A stretch of DNA of 64,000 nucleotides from DASRWT01 sp963748485 (GCA_963748485.1 CAVVJF010000016.1:24651-88650); one strand, 5' to 3'; counted from the first letter of the stretch, positions 9,028 to 18,213 are shown. Notes: generated by a model from the sequence alone, not told the origin. A program made the numbers and translations.

Positions 9028-10362
9028 GTGTTCCACAAGATCCTCATCGCCAATCGCGGGGAGATCGCGCTCCGCGTAATCCGGACATGCCGCGAGATGG
9101 GCATCCGCACCGTGATGGCCCACTCCACCGCGGACGCGGACTCGCTCCCCGTTCGGCTCGCCGACGAGTCGATCTGCATCGGACCCGCCGAGTCGCGCGG
9201 GAGCTATCTCAACATCCCCAGCATCATCTCCGCCGCCTCCATCACCGACAGCGAGGCGATCCATCCCGGTTACGGGCTCCTCTCGGAGAATGCCGCCTTC
9301 GCGGAGATCTGCCGGGCCTGCGGCATCACCTTCATCGGGCCCTCTCCTGAGGCCATTCGCCTCATGGGGGACAAGGCCCAGGCTCGCGAGATGGCGAAGG
9401 CAGCGGGAGCGCCGGTGGTGCCCGGCAGCGAAGGCCCCCTGCCCGGGGTGGACGATGCCCAGGATCTCGGCGATCGCGTGGGCTACCCGGTCATGCTCAA
9501 GGCCGCCGCCGGCGGCGGCGGGCGCGGCATGCGCATCGTTCGCGCCCGCGAGGAGCTGCCGCGCGCCTTCGCCACCTGCCAGGCGGAGGCGCAGAAGGCG
9601 TTCTCGTCGGGCGAGCTCTACCTCGAGAAGTTCGTGGACGAGGCGCGCCACGTCGAGGTGCAGGTCATGGGCGACAAGAACGGCATCCGTGTGCACATGG
9701 GCGAGCGCGACTGCTCGGTGCAGCGGCGCCATCAGAAGCTCGTCGAGGAGTCCCCCGCGCCCTCCATCTCCGCGGAGACCCGGGCGGGGTTGGCGCGGGC
9801 CGCCCTCGCCGTCGCCAACGCGGTGAACTACGTCTCCGCAGGCACCGTCGAGTTCCTCGTGGCGCGCGACGGCCGCTTCTACTTCATCGAGATGAACACG
9901 CGCATCCAGGTCGAGCATCCCGTCACTGAGTTCGTCACCGGCCTCGACCTCGTCCGCGAGCAGATCCGCATCGCCGCCGGGGACTCGCTCGGGTACAAGC
10001 AGGAGTCGATCCGGTTCAACGGCCACGCGCTCGAGTGCCGGATCAACGCGGAGGACCCCGAGACGTTCGTGCCCTCCCCCGGCCGCGTCACGGTGTGGGT
10101 GCCGCCGGGCGGTCGCAACGTGCGCGTGGACAGTCACCTCTTCGCCGGCTACTCGGTGCCGCCCCACTACGACTCGCTCATCGCCAAGATCATCGTGCAC
10201 GGCGCCGACCGCGCGGAGTCCATTGCCCGCATGCAGCGAGCGCTCGCCGAGACGGTGATCGAGGGCGTCAAGACCACCATCCCGTACCACCAGAAGCTCC
10301 TGTCCGATCCCGCGTTCGTCTCCGGCGAGTTCTCCCTCCCGCGCCTCGAGCACGCGCTCTAG
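9028..10362 (+). CDS. accC: Biotin carboxylase subunit of acetyl-CoA carboxylase
   Basis: ATP-grasp enzyme that carboxylates biotin on AccB with bicarbonate and ATP. The 444-residue sequence starts MFHKILIANRGEIALRVIRT and contains the glycine-rich ATP loop LKAAAGGGGRGMRIV, ERDCSVQRRHQKLVEESP, FIEMNTRIQVEHPVTE and a C-terminal biotin carboxylase domain. The start is a GTG; the protein begins exactly at the family N-terminus. Seven bases separate it from accB and one base from thiE, so the genes are probably cotranscribed. Confidence 0.96.
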   Translation: MFHKILIANRGEIALRVIRTCREMGIRTVMAHSTADADSLPVRLADESICIGPAESRGSYLNIPSIISAASITDSEAIHPGYGLLSENAAFAEICRACGITFIGPSPEAIRLMGDKAQAREMAKAAGAPVVPGSEGPLPGVDDAQDLGDRVGYPVMLKAAAGGGGRGMRIVRAREELPRAFATCQAEAQKAFSSGELYLEKFVDEARHVEVQVMGDKNGIRVHMGERDCSVQRRHQKLVEESPAPSISAETRAGLARAALAVANAVNYVSAGTVEFLVARDGRFYFIEMNTRIQVEHPVTEFVTGLDLVREQIRIAAGDSLGYKQESIRFNGHALECRINAEDPETFVPSPGRVTVWVPPGGRNVRVDSHLFAGYSVPPHYDSLIAKIIVHGADRAESIARMQRALAETVIEGVKTTIPYHQKLLSDPAFVSGEFSLPRLEHAL

Positions 10363-10363
10363 C

Positions 10364-11008
10364 GTGCGCCTGCCGTCGCCGCTCTACGTGATCCTCGACC
10401 CCGAGGCGGCACGCGGGCGCGCCCTGCCCGACCTCCTCGAGGCCGTGCTCGCGGGCGGCGCCCGGATCGTCCAGCTCCGCGACAAGACCCGCCCGATGGC
10501 GGATCTCCTCCCCGTGGCGCGCGCGCTCCGCTTGCGGTGCCGGGCGGCGGGCGCGCTCTTCATCGTCAACGACCGGGCCGACCTCGCGCTCGCGGTGGAT
10601 GCCGACGGCCTGCACGTCGGCCAGGACGATCTGCCGGCGGCGGCGGCGCGGCGCATCGTGCCTCGGCCGATGATCCTGGGCGTCTCCACTCACGATCCCG
10701 AGCAGGCCCGGCAGGCGGTCGCCGACGGGGCCGACTACGTGGCGGTCGGCAGCATGTTCCCCACCGCGACCAAGGTGGGGTTCCAGCTCGTCGGCCCCGC
10801 TCTGCTCCGGCGGGTACGGCCGGATGTCGCCGTGCCCCTCGTCGCTATCGGCGGGATCACCGAGACCAATGTGGGCGAGGTGATGGCCGCCGGCGCCGAC
10901 GCCGCCGCCGTCATCTCGGGGGTGTGCGGGGCACCCGATCCGCAGGCGGCAACCGCGCGATTCCTCAGCGCGATCGGCTCCCCGGGCCCCCTCGGGCGCG
11001 ACCGTTGA
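10364..11008 (+). CDS. thiE: Thiamine-phosphate synthase
   Basis: Joins the hydroxymethylpyrimidine and thiazole phosphates to make thiamine monophosphate. The 214-residue TIM-barrel protein shows IVQLRDKTRPMADLLPVA, LFIVNDRADLALAVDADGLHVGQDDLP and ADYVAVGSMFPTATK, the substrate and phosphate loops of ThiE, with IGGITETNV near the end. The start is a GTG two bases after the accC stop. Its product is the substrate of ThiL, encoded at 46.3 kb. The stop codon lies inside the -35 box of the livK promoter. Confidence 0.93.
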   Translation: MRLPSPLYVILDPEAARGRALPDLLEAVLAGGARIVQLRDKTRPMADLLPVARALRLRCRAAGALFIVNDRADLALAVDADGLHVGQDDLPAAAARRIVPRPMILGVSTHDPEQARQAVADGADYVAVGSMFPTATKVGFQLVGPALLRRVRPDVAVPLVAIGGITETNVGEVMAAGADAAAVISGVCGAPDPQAATARFLSAIGSPGPLGRDR

Positions 11009-11032
11009 CGGACCTGCAAAAATCGCTATAAT
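11005..11032 (+). promoter_or_regulatory. Strong sigma70-like promoter of the liv operon
   Basis: TTGACG (11005-11010), a 16-bp spacer and a perfect TATAAT (11027-11032). The -35 overlaps the thiE stop codon. Initiation near 11039 leaves a leader of about 43 nt containing GGAGG at 11068-11072. An ATG at 11031 lies in the -10 box and therefore cannot be the livK start on this transcript. Confidence 0.85.
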
Positions 11033-11081
11033 GCACTCGCCCTCAACCCCCAACTCGCCGTCGTCTTGGAGGAATGAAGCA

Positions 11082-12281
11082 ATGAGAAACGCACGGTTCC
11101 GGTTCGTCCTGGTGGCCCTGGCGGCGCTCGCGCTGGTGCTGCCGTGGGGCGCCGACGCACCTGCCCAGTCCAAGGGCACGATCAAGATCGCCACGCAGAG
11201 CCCGCTGTCGGGCGGCCAGGCCGCGCTGGGCGAAGGCATCAAGCTCGGCACCCAGCTCGCCGTCGACAAGCTCAAGGGGCCTCTCGAGAAGATGGGCTTC
11301 AAGGTCGAGCTGGTCCCCTTCGACGATCAGGCCAAGCCGGACGTCGGGGTCGCCAACGCCGCCAACATCATCGCCGACAAGGACATCCTCCTCGTCGTCG
11401 GGCACCTCAACTCGGGCGTCGCCATCCCGTCCTCCGAGAAGTACAAGGAGTCGCAGCTGGCGATGATCTCCCCCGCCAACACCAACCCCACCGTCACCGA
11501 CCGCAACTACCTCAACGTGAGCCGCGTGTGCGGCCGCGACGACGTGCAGGGCTCGGTGGGCGCGGAGTTCGCCAAGTCCAAGGGCTGGAAGACGGCCTAC
11601 GTGATGCACGACAAGACCACCTACGGGCAGGGCGTAGCGGAGTTCTTCAAGGCCGACGCCGAGAAGAAGGGCATCAAGATCATCGGCTTCGAGGGCACCG
11701 AGGAGAAGTCGAACTTCGATCCCATCCTCACCCCGGTCAAGGCCAAGAATCCCGACCTGATCTACTTCGGCGGCATCTACGATCAGGCAGCCCCGTTCTT
11801 CAAGCAGGCGCGCGAGAAGGGCATCAAGGCGACCTTCATGGGGCCGGACGGCATGGATTCGTCCGACCTCACCAAGATCGCGGGCCCCGCGGTGAAGGGG
11901 ATGTTCTACACGTCGGTGGCCGGTCCGGTGACCGTGTACAAGGACGCGGCGGCCTTCGCGAAAGAATACAAGGACAAGTTCAAGAAGGATCCGGAGCCGT
12001 TCGCGGCGCAGGCGTATGACTCCGCCGCCATCGGGCTCAAGGGCATCGAGGCCGCGGCCAAGGCGGCCGGTGGCAAGGTCCCCAGCCGCGAGCAGGTCTC
12101 GGTGGCCGTCCGCAAGACCAAGCACACCGGCCTCACCGGCACGGTGGAGTTCGACGACAAGGGCGACCCCAAGAAGGCGCAGTACTTCGTGCTCCAGGTG
12201 GCCTCCGAGGACCCGGCCAAGTGGGGCGACAACAAGCCGATCAAGACGCTGACCATCGCGGCTCCGCCGCTCAAGAAGTAA
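11082..12281 (+). CDS. livK: Branched-chain amino-acid ABC transporter substrate-binding protein
   Basis: Periplasmic type I binding protein that captures leucine-family amino acids or related ligands. The 399-residue precursor has a signal peptide of about 25 residues (RFRFVLVALAALALVLPWG, cleavage near APAQS), then KIATQSPLSGGQAALGEG and YDQAAPFFKQAREKGIKATFMGPDG. The ATG at 11082 is chosen because GGAGG lies 9 nt upstream and the signal peptide begins there. It heads the livKHMGF operon and is separated from livH by a long perfect hairpin, which would allow higher livK expression. The exact ligand cannot be read from the sequence. Confidence 0.92.
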   Translation: MRNARFRFVLVALAALALVLPWGADAPAQSKGTIKIATQSPLSGGQAALGEGIKLGTQLAVDKLKGPLEKMGFKVELVPFDDQAKPDVGVANAANIIADKDILLVVGHLNSGVAIPSSEKYKESQLAMISPANTNPTVTDRNYLNVSRVCGRDDVQGSVGAEFAKSKGWKTAYVMHDKTTYGQGVAEFFKADAEKKGIKIIGFEGTEEKSNFDPILTPVKAKNPDLIYFGGIYDQAAPFFKQAREKGIKATFMGPDGMDSSDLTKIAGPAVKGMFYTSVAGPVTVYKDAAAFAKEYKDKFKKDPEPFAAQAYDSAAIGLKGIEAAAKAAGGKVPSREQVSVAVRKTKHTGLTGTVEFDDKGDPKKAQYFVLQVASEDPAKWGDNKPIKTLTIAAPPLKK

Positions 12282-12299
12282 GCCTCCGCATGCACCCCC

Positions 12300-12334
12300 G
12301 AAGGGGAGGGGCCGGCTAACGGCCCCTCCCCTTC
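12300..12334 (+). terminator. 15-bp perfect hairpin between livK and livH
   Basis: GAAGGGGAGGGGCCG (12300-12314) pairs perfectly with 12320-12334 around the loop GCTAA. Only a weak pyrimidine run (TCCATTTG) follows, so it is probably a partial terminator or a 3'-end stabiliser that leaves excess livK mRNA, as seen for other binding-protein genes. Confidence 0.65.
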
Positions 12335-12349
12335 TCCATTTGTAGGCCC

Positions 12350-13321
12350 ATGGATTTCGAGCTTCTCGTCGCCATCTTCCCCCAGGTCCTGCTGGACGGC
12401 CTGATCCTCGGCTTCATGTACGCCCTGATCGCCCTCGGGTACACGATGGTCTACGGGGTGCTCGAGTTCATCAACTTCGCGCACTCCGAGATCTTCGTGG
12501 TGGGCGCCTTCGTGGGCGTGGAGGTTCTCCTGACCTTCAAGGCGCTCGGCTGGCTCGACCTCATCTCGCCGTTCCTCATTCTGCTCGTGGTCCTCCTGGT
12601 GGGCATGCTCGCGAGCGGGCTCCTCGCCGTCACCGTGGAGCGGGTCGCCTATCGCCCGCTCCGCGGCGCGCCCCGCTTGATTCCGCTGATCTCCGCGATC
12701 GGCGTCTCGTTCTTCCTCCAGGACGCGGTGCGGCTCTTCGAAAGCATCTGGCGGAACGCGTTCAACCTCGTCTACCCGACGATGGACACCCTCAATCTCC
12801 GCTTCAACTTGACCGAGACCATCGACGTGTCGGTGAAATCGCTGGTGGTGATCGTGGCCTCCCTGCTCATGCTGTGGGGGCTCCACGCCCTCGTGAACTG
12901 GACCAAGATCGGCAAGGCCATCCGCGCAGTGGCGGAGGACCAGGGCACCGCGAGCCTGATGGGCATCAACGTGAACCGGATGATCTCGCTCACATTCCTG
13001 ATCGGCGGCGCGATGGGTGGCGCGGCGGGGGTGCTCTTCGGCGTGCAGTACAGCCTGGTCAACCCCTACACCGGCTTCATCCCCGGCCTGAAGGCGTTCA
13101 CGGCGGCGGTGCTGGGTGGCATTGGCAACATTCCCGGTGCCATGCTGGGTGGGCTCGTGCTGGGCCTCCTGGAGGCCTTCGCCGCCTCCTATCTCTCCCT
13201 CCTCACCGGCGGGGCCTTCGGTGCGGAGTACAAGGACATCTTCGCGTTCTCTATCCTCATCCTCATCCTGATCTTCCGCCCCAAGGGCCTCCTCGGCGAA
13301 GTGGTCCGGGAGCGCGCCTGA
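12350..13321 (+). CDS. livH: Branched-chain amino-acid ABC transporter permease LivH
   Basis: One of two integral membrane permeases of the liv transporter. The 323-residue protein has about eight hydrophobic helices and family signatures such as LDGLILGFMYALIALGYTMVYGVLEFINFAHSE near the N-terminus (the family start) and LGGIGNIPGAMLGGLVLGLLE, the loop that contacts the ATPase. The ATG is 15 bp after the hairpin downstream of livK. The stop TGA overlaps an ATG that opens a small repeat-encoded reading frame before livM. Confidence 0.93.
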   Translation: MDFELLVAIFPQVLLDGLILGFMYALIALGYTMVYGVLEFINFAHSEIFVVGAFVGVEVLLTFKALGWLDLISPFLILLVVLLVGMLASGLLAVTVERVAYRPLRGAPRLIPLISAIGVSFFLQDAVRLFESIWRNAFNLVYPTMDTLNLRFNLTETIDVSVKSLVVIVASLLMLWGLHALVNWTKIGKAIRAVAEDQGTASLMGINVNRMISLTFLIGGAMGGAAGVLFGVQYSLVNPYTGFIPGLKAFTAAVLGGIGNIPGAMLGGLVLGLLEAFAASYLSLLTGGAFGAEYKDIFAFSILILILIFRPKGLLGEVVRERA

Positions 13322-13458
13322 TGGGCGAGGCGCAGCCGAAGGCGAGCCGAGCGAATATGGAGGAGGCTGCCGAGCGGAGCGAGGCGGGCGAGGCGCAGCC
13401 AAAGGCGAGCCGAGCGGATATGGAAATGGGTTCCCGAGCGGAGCGAGAGCCATGGTGA
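13321..13458 (+). CDS. Possible 45-residue repeat peptide between livH and livM
   Basis: An ATG overlapping the livH stop (TGATG) opens a 45-codon frame that ends at 13458, just inside livM. The peptide contains GEAQPKASRA twice plus AERSE/AEREP, because it is encoded by a 61-62 bp direct repeat. It may be translated only as a coupling bridge carrying ribosomes from livH to livM, or not at all. No homologous function is recognised. Confidence 0.3.
   Translation: MGEAQPKASRANMEEAAERSEAGEAQPKASRADMEMGSRAEREPW
13323..13447 (+). repeat. Imperfect 61/62-bp direct repeat between livH and livM
   Basis: Copies at 13323-13383 and 13386-13447 share GGGCGAGGCGCAGCC, AAGGCGAGCCGAGCG, ATATGGA and CCGAGCGGAGCGAG, with the main differences in the middle of the unit. 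They fill nearly the whole 130-bp livH-livM gap in an operon where other gaps are 3-68 bp or overlaps, which suggests inserted dispersed-repeat sequence. Confidence 0.85.
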
Positions 13459-14729
13459 AGCGCCTGCTCGACACGCCCGCCTCGGCGATCGTCATCGCGA
13501 TCGGGCTCATCGCGGTCACCGCCTACGCCGTCTCGCATTTCCCGCGCTCGATCGTGGCCTTCATGCTCTTCCAGGCCTCGATCCTCGTCCTCTACTTCGC
13601 GCGCATGCCGGCCTGGCTGAAGGGCGCCCTCGCCGCCCTGACCCTCGCCGTCCTCATGCCGGTGCTGGGATCGATCAACGGCTACTACCTCGAAATCGCC
13701 ATCCAGGTCGGGATCTTCGTGGCGCTCGCGCTGGGGCTCAACATCGTGGTCGGCCTCGCCGGCCTTCTCGACCTCGGCTACGTCGCCTTCTTCGCCGTGG
13801 GCGCCTATACCTGGGCCATATTCGGCTCACCCCAGGCCAATCAGTTCCTCGCGGGCGGCTTTTTTCCCCTGCCCTCGGGCTGGTTCTTCCTGTTCTTGCT
13901 CCTCGGCGTGGGCATGGCGGCGGGCGCCGGCATTCTGCTCGGGCTGCCCGTCCTGCGGCTGCACGGCGACTATCTCGCGATCGTGACGCTCGGCTTCGGC
14001 GAGGTGATCCGCGTCCTCGCCAACAATCTCGACAAGCCCATCAACTTCACCAATGGCCCCAAGGGGGTTACGCCCATCTCGCGCCCGCCCATCTTCTTCG
14101 ACCCCGTCCTCCGATGGATGGGGATCGATTCCGATCCCAACGTGATCTACCCCCTCTACCTCTACTTCCTGGTGCTCGCCATCGTGGGTGTGACCGTGCT
14201 CGTGAACCGCCGCCTCGAGGACTCGCACATCGGGCGCGCCTGGGAGGCCATCCGCGAGGATCAGACGGCCGCCCAGGCCATGGGGGTGCCGCTGGTCCGC
14301 ACCAAGCTGCTCGCCTTCGCCTGCGGGGCTTCCTTCGCGGGGGCGGTGGGGGTGCTCTTCTCGGCGAAGCAGGTGTTTATCAACCCCGAGTCGTTCACCT
14401 TCATGGAGTCCATCGGGGTGCTCGCGATGGTCATCCTGGGTGGCATGGGCTCCATCCCCGGCGCGATCCTCGGCGCCACCGTGGTCACCGTGCTGAACCT
14501 GCAGGTGCTCAAGGGCCTGTCCCTGTGGCTCAACGAGCTGCGCAATGCCGGCACCACCATCTTCGGCTGGAGCCTCACCAACCTGCCTACCCAGCTCGAG
14601 CCGGCCAAGTACGAGCGGATGGTCTTCGGGTTGATCCTTGTCCTCATGATGATCTTCCGGCCGCAGGGGATCCTTCCCGCCCGCCGGCGCCACCGCGAGC
14701 TCACCGACGGGCCGAGCGAGCCCCGCTAG
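13452..14729 (+). CDS. livM: Branched-chain amino-acid ABC transporter permease LivM
   Basis: The second membrane permease. The 425-residue protein has about ten hydrophobic helices and the LivM signatures LGLNIVVGLAGLLDLGYVAFFAVGAYTWAI, GDYLAIVTLGFGEVIRVLANN and LGGMGSIPGAILGATVVTVL. A DPNVIYPLYLYFLVL loop precedes the coupling region. Its ATG lies at the end of the direct repeat, 4 nt after its last GAGCGAG, and overlaps the stop of the small repeat frame. livG begins 3 bp after the stop. Confidence 0.93.
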   Translation: MVKRLLDTPASAIVIAIGLIAVTAYAVSHFPRSIVAFMLFQASILVLYFARMPAWLKGALAALTLAVLMPVLGSINGYYLEIAIQVGIFVALALGLNIVVGLAGLLDLGYVAFFAVGAYTWAIFGSPQANQFLAGGFFPLPSGWFFLFLLLGVGMAAGAGILLGLPVLRLHGDYLAIVTLGFGEVIRVLANNLDKPINFTNGPKGVTPISRPPIFFDPVLRWMGIDSDPNVIYPLYLYFLVLAIVGVTVLVNRRLEDSHIGRAWEAIREDQTAAQAMGVPLVRTKLLAFACGASFAGAVGVLFSAKQVFINPESFTFMESIGVLAMVILGGMGSIPGAILGATVVTVLNLQVLKGLSLWLNELRNAGTTIFGWSLTNLPTQLEPAKYERMVFGLILVLMMIFRPQGILPARRRHRELTDGPSEPR

Positions 14730-14732
14730 CCG

Positions 14733-15522
14733 ATGGCCGTCATCCTCGAGGCGCGGGGGATCACCAAGCGATTCGGGGGCCTCACCGCGCTCGACAACGT
14801 GGACTTCGCGCTTGAGGAGGGCCAGATCGCCTCCATCATCGGCCCCAACGGAGCGGGCAAGACCACGTTCTTCAATGTGTTCACCGGCATCTACGTCCCC
14901 GAGGAGGGCGCCGTCGCATTCCGCGGCACGCCGGTGCTGGGCAAGCGCCCCGACCAGATCACCCAGCTCGGCATCTGCCGCACGTTCCAGAACATCCGCC
15001 TCTTCTCCAACATGACGACGGCGGAGAACGTGCTGGTCGGCATGCACTGCCGCGTCCCCCTGGGACTGTGGGACGTGCTCGGGCGGGGGCCGCGCTGGAG
15101 CCGGGAGGAATCCGGCCTGTGGGAGCGGGCGGCCGAGCTCCTGTCCCTCGTGGGGCTGCGCGCCAAGGCCAACGAGCTCGCGCGCAATCTGCCCTACGGC
15201 GACCAGCGCCGGCTGGAGATCGGCCGCGCGCTCGCCTCCCGCCCCTCGCTCCTCCTGCTCGACGAGCCCACCGCCGGAATGACCCAGGGCGAGGCCCGCG
15301 GGCTCATGGCCCTGCTCCGCCGGCTCGTCCGCGAACTCGCCCTCACCGTGCTCCTCATCGAGCACAACATGCGGGTGGTGATGGAAGTCTCCGACCGCGT
15401 CACCGTGCTCGACTACGGACAGAAGATCGCGGAGGGAGAGGCGATGGACGTGCAACGGAACCCGCGCGTGATCGAGGCGTATCTCGGCCGGAAGAAGTGG
15501 GCGCCCGCGGCGGGCAGCGCCG

Positions 15523-15530
<8 letters not shown>
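14733..15530 (+). CDS. livG: Branched-chain amino-acid ABC transporter ATP-binding protein LivG
   Basis: A nucleotide-binding subunit. The 265-residue protein has Walker A GPNGAGKTT at about residues 37-45, a signature region reading LPYGDQRRLEIGRAL in place of LSGGQ (usual for LivG), Walker B LLLLDEPTAGM and the switch histidine in LLIEHNMRVVM. The C-terminal EAYLGRKK segment matches the Liv-specific ATPase tail. It overlaps livF by 8 bp, so the two ATPases are translationally coupled. Confidence 0.94.
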
Positions 15531-16239
<709 letters not shown>

Positions 16240-16265
16240 CCCGAGACCCCCACGGAGATCCCACC

Positions 16266-16730
16266 ATGCGCACCCATGGACTGACGTTCGAGGAGCATCA
16301 GGTCGGCGCCCGCTACGACACCCTCGCCCGCACGGTGTCCGAGGCGGACATCTGCGCCTACGTCAACCTCTGCGGATTCAACGAGCCCCTGTTCCTCGAC
16401 ATGGAGTACGTGGCCCGCGAGTCGGTGTTCAAGGGCCGCCCGTCGCCGGGGGCGTTCACCTTCTCGCTGTCGGAAGGGCTCATCATGCAGACGGGGCTGA
16501 TCCACGGCACCGGGATGTCCTACCTGGGCGGGGAGATCAAGATCGTGTCCCCCGTGCTCGCGGGCGACACCATTCGCGTGGCCGTCACCATCGCGGACAA
16601 GCGCGAGACCAAGAAGCCGGACCGGGGCATCGTCACCTATACCCACACCGTGACGAATCAACGTGGTGAAGTGGTGCTGGAGGCCCAGGTCAAGCGGATG
16701 ATCAAGCGGAAGGCCGCCGGCGCCGCCTGA
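16266..16730 (+). CDS. MaoC-like hotdog-fold protein, catalytic dyad altered
   Basis: A 154-residue single hotdog domain of the MaoC acyl-CoA hydratase type: DICAYVNLCGFNEPLFLDMEY, then RPSPGAFTFSLSEGLIMQTG and VLAGDTIRVAVTIADKR. In (R)-specific enoyl-CoA hydratases the first segment reads roughly G-D-x-N-P-L-H and supplies Asp and His; here it reads G-F-N-E-P-L-F, so the usual dyad seems absent. It may bind an acyl-CoA without hydrating it or use other residues. It begins 26 bp after livF and its stop overlaps the next start (TGATG). Confidence 0.7.
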   Translation: MRTHGLTFEEHQVGARYDTLARTVSEADICAYVNLCGFNEPLFLDMEYVARESVFKGRPSPGAFTFSLSEGLIMQTGLIHGTGMSYLGGEIKIVSPVLAGDTIRVAVTIADKRETKKPDRGIVTYTHTVTNQRGEVVLEAQVKRMIKRKAAGAA

Positions 16731-17704
16731 TGCGCATTCTGAGCGGCGGCGACCTCGAGCGGCTGCTCGCCCCCGCCGACGTCATCGCTGCCGTCGAGGG
16801 CGCGTTCCGCGAGGCCGCCGCGGGGCGGGCACGCACCTTGCCTCGGGCGATCCTGCCCATGCGGGGCTCCGGGCTCTTCCTCTGCATGGTGGGGAGTCTC
16901 CCGCGGCAGCGCGCGCTCGGCACCAAGCTCATCACGGTGACGGAGGCGAACCGGAAGCGCGGCCTCCCGATCATCTACGCCACCTATCTCCTGACCGATC
17001 CCGAGACGGGAGCACCGCTCGCCTTCATGGAGGCGGCCTTCCTCACCGCCATTCGCACCGGCGCCGCCTCCGCGCTGGCCGCGCGCTATCTCGCGCGGCG
17101 TGACAGCAAGACGGTGGCCTGCTTCGGCGCGGGTGTGCAGGCCCGCTATCAGCTCCACTGTCTCCGAGCCGTCTTCCCGCTCGAGCGGGTCCGCGTGGTG
17201 GGGCGCAGCCCGGACCGGGCCAGCGCGTTCGCCGAGCTGATGACGCGCGAGCTGGGCATCCCCGTGGAGGTCACGCGCGACCGGCGGGCGGCGGTGGCGG
17301 AAGCCGACATCGTCACGTGTGCGACCACCTCGGCCCGCCCCGTCTTCGACGGGCGCGATGTGCGACCCGGCACCCACGTGGACGCGGTGGGCGCGTTCCG
17401 GCCCCACGCGCGAGAGGTGGACACCGCGCTCGTGCGCCGGGCCCACGTGGTGGTGGACACCTACGAGGGCGCCTGGGAAGAGGCGGGCGACATCCTCGTC
17501 CCCTTCAAGGCGGGCGCCATCACGCGCCGGCATGTCCGGGCCGAGCTGGCCGAGCTGGTCGCCCGGCGGAAGCGGGGGCGGACCACACGCGACGAGATCA
17601 CCTTCTTCAAGTCCGTCGGGTTCGCCCTGGAAGACACGGCTACGGCGCGCCTGGCTTATGATCGAGCTGTGGAGAGTAACCTGGGCACCGAGGTCCTGCT
17701 CTGA
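16730..17704 (+). CDS. Ornithine cyclodeaminase / mu-crystallin family dehydrogenase
   Basis: A 324-residue NAD(P)-binding protein. The N-terminal dimerisation part contains GGDLERLLAPADVIAAVEGAFREAA and EANRKRGLPIIYATYLLTDPETGAPLAFMEA. The Rossmann domain carries VACFGAGVQARYQLHCL followed by VRVVGRSPDRA, then a loop ADIVTCATTSARPVFDG. Members include ornithine cyclodeaminase, alanine dehydrogenase and ketimine reductases; the substrate cannot be assigned. The position after a liv transporter and before a flavin oxidase suggests amino-acid or imine metabolism. It is coupled to the MaoC-like gene by TGATG. Confidence 0.82.
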   Translation: MRILSGGDLERLLAPADVIAAVEGAFREAAAGRARTLPRAILPMRGSGLFLCMVGSLPRQRALGTKLITVTEANRKRGLPIIYATYLLTDPETGAPLAFMEAAFLTAIRTGAASALAARYLARRDSKTVACFGAGVQARYQLHCLRAVFPLERVRVVGRSPDRASAFAELMTRELGIPVEVTRDRRAAVAEADIVTCATTSARPVFDGRDVRPGTHVDAVGAFRPHAREVDTALVRRAHVVVDTYEGAWEEAGDILVPFKAGAITRRHVRAELAELVARRKRGRTTRDEITFFKSVGFALEDTATARLAYDRAVESNLGTEVLL

Positions 17705-18213
17705 GCGCGTCCGGACGCATCGTCCAGATCAGCGTGTCGCCGGGCGGCGTGCCCAAGCGCCCGGTGGAGCAAGCGGACGTCACGTCGGGAGGCCTCGCCG
17801 GGGACGCGCAGCGCGATCTCGCGCACCACGGCGGCCCCGACCGGGCCCTCTGCCTCTTCTCCATGGAGTTGATCCGGGCGCTGCAGGACGAGGGGCACCC
17901 CATACAGCCCGGCCATATCGGCGAGAACCTGACCGTCGAGGGCCTTGACTGGGAAACGGTGACGCCCGGCGCGCGCCTGCTCCTGGGGGAGGACGTGCTC
18001 GTGGAGGTCACCCGCTACACGAGCCCCTGCCTGAACATCCGCACCTCGTTCGCGGGCGGCAACTACGGCCGCGTCTCGCAGAAGCGGCACCCCGGCACCA
18101 GTCGCGTCTACGCGCGGGTGCTGCGGACGGGGCCGATACGGCGCGGCGATCCTGTACGCCTCCTGACCCCCTCACCCCAACCCTCTCCCCCCATGGGCGA
18201 GAGGGCAGGGTGA
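17701..18213 (+). CDS. MOSC-domain protein with repeat-encoded C-terminus
   Basis: MOSC domains bind molybdenum-cofactor sulfur carriers and are found in YiiM-like proteins. Visible motifs are GRIVQISVSPGGVPKRPVEQA, DLAHHGGPDRALCLFSMELI, GHIGENLTVEGLDW and SPCLNIR, with the conserved Cys. Family similarity begins before the first GTG (17734), while no ATG, GTG or TTG in frame precedes it; a CTG at 17701 overlapping the upstream stop is the best candidate start, so the boundary is uncertain. The last about 14 residues (TPSPQPSPPMGERAG) are encoded by an inverted repeat element rather than MOSC sequence. Confidence 0.75.
   Translation: MSASGRIVQISVSPGGVPKRPVEQADVTSGGLAGDAQRDLAHHGGPDRALCLFSMELIRALQDEGHPIQPGHIGENLTVEGLDWETVTPGARLLLGEDVLVEVTRYTSPCLNIRTSFAGGNYGRVSQKRHPGTSRVYARVLRTGPIRRGDPVRLLTPSPQPSPPMGERAG

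Noticed and set aside
11031..11081. ATG at 11031 as livK start
   Set aside because: It overlaps the TATAAT of the promoter, so it would not be on the transcript, and the signal peptide and Shine-Dalgarno sequence fit the ATG at 11082.
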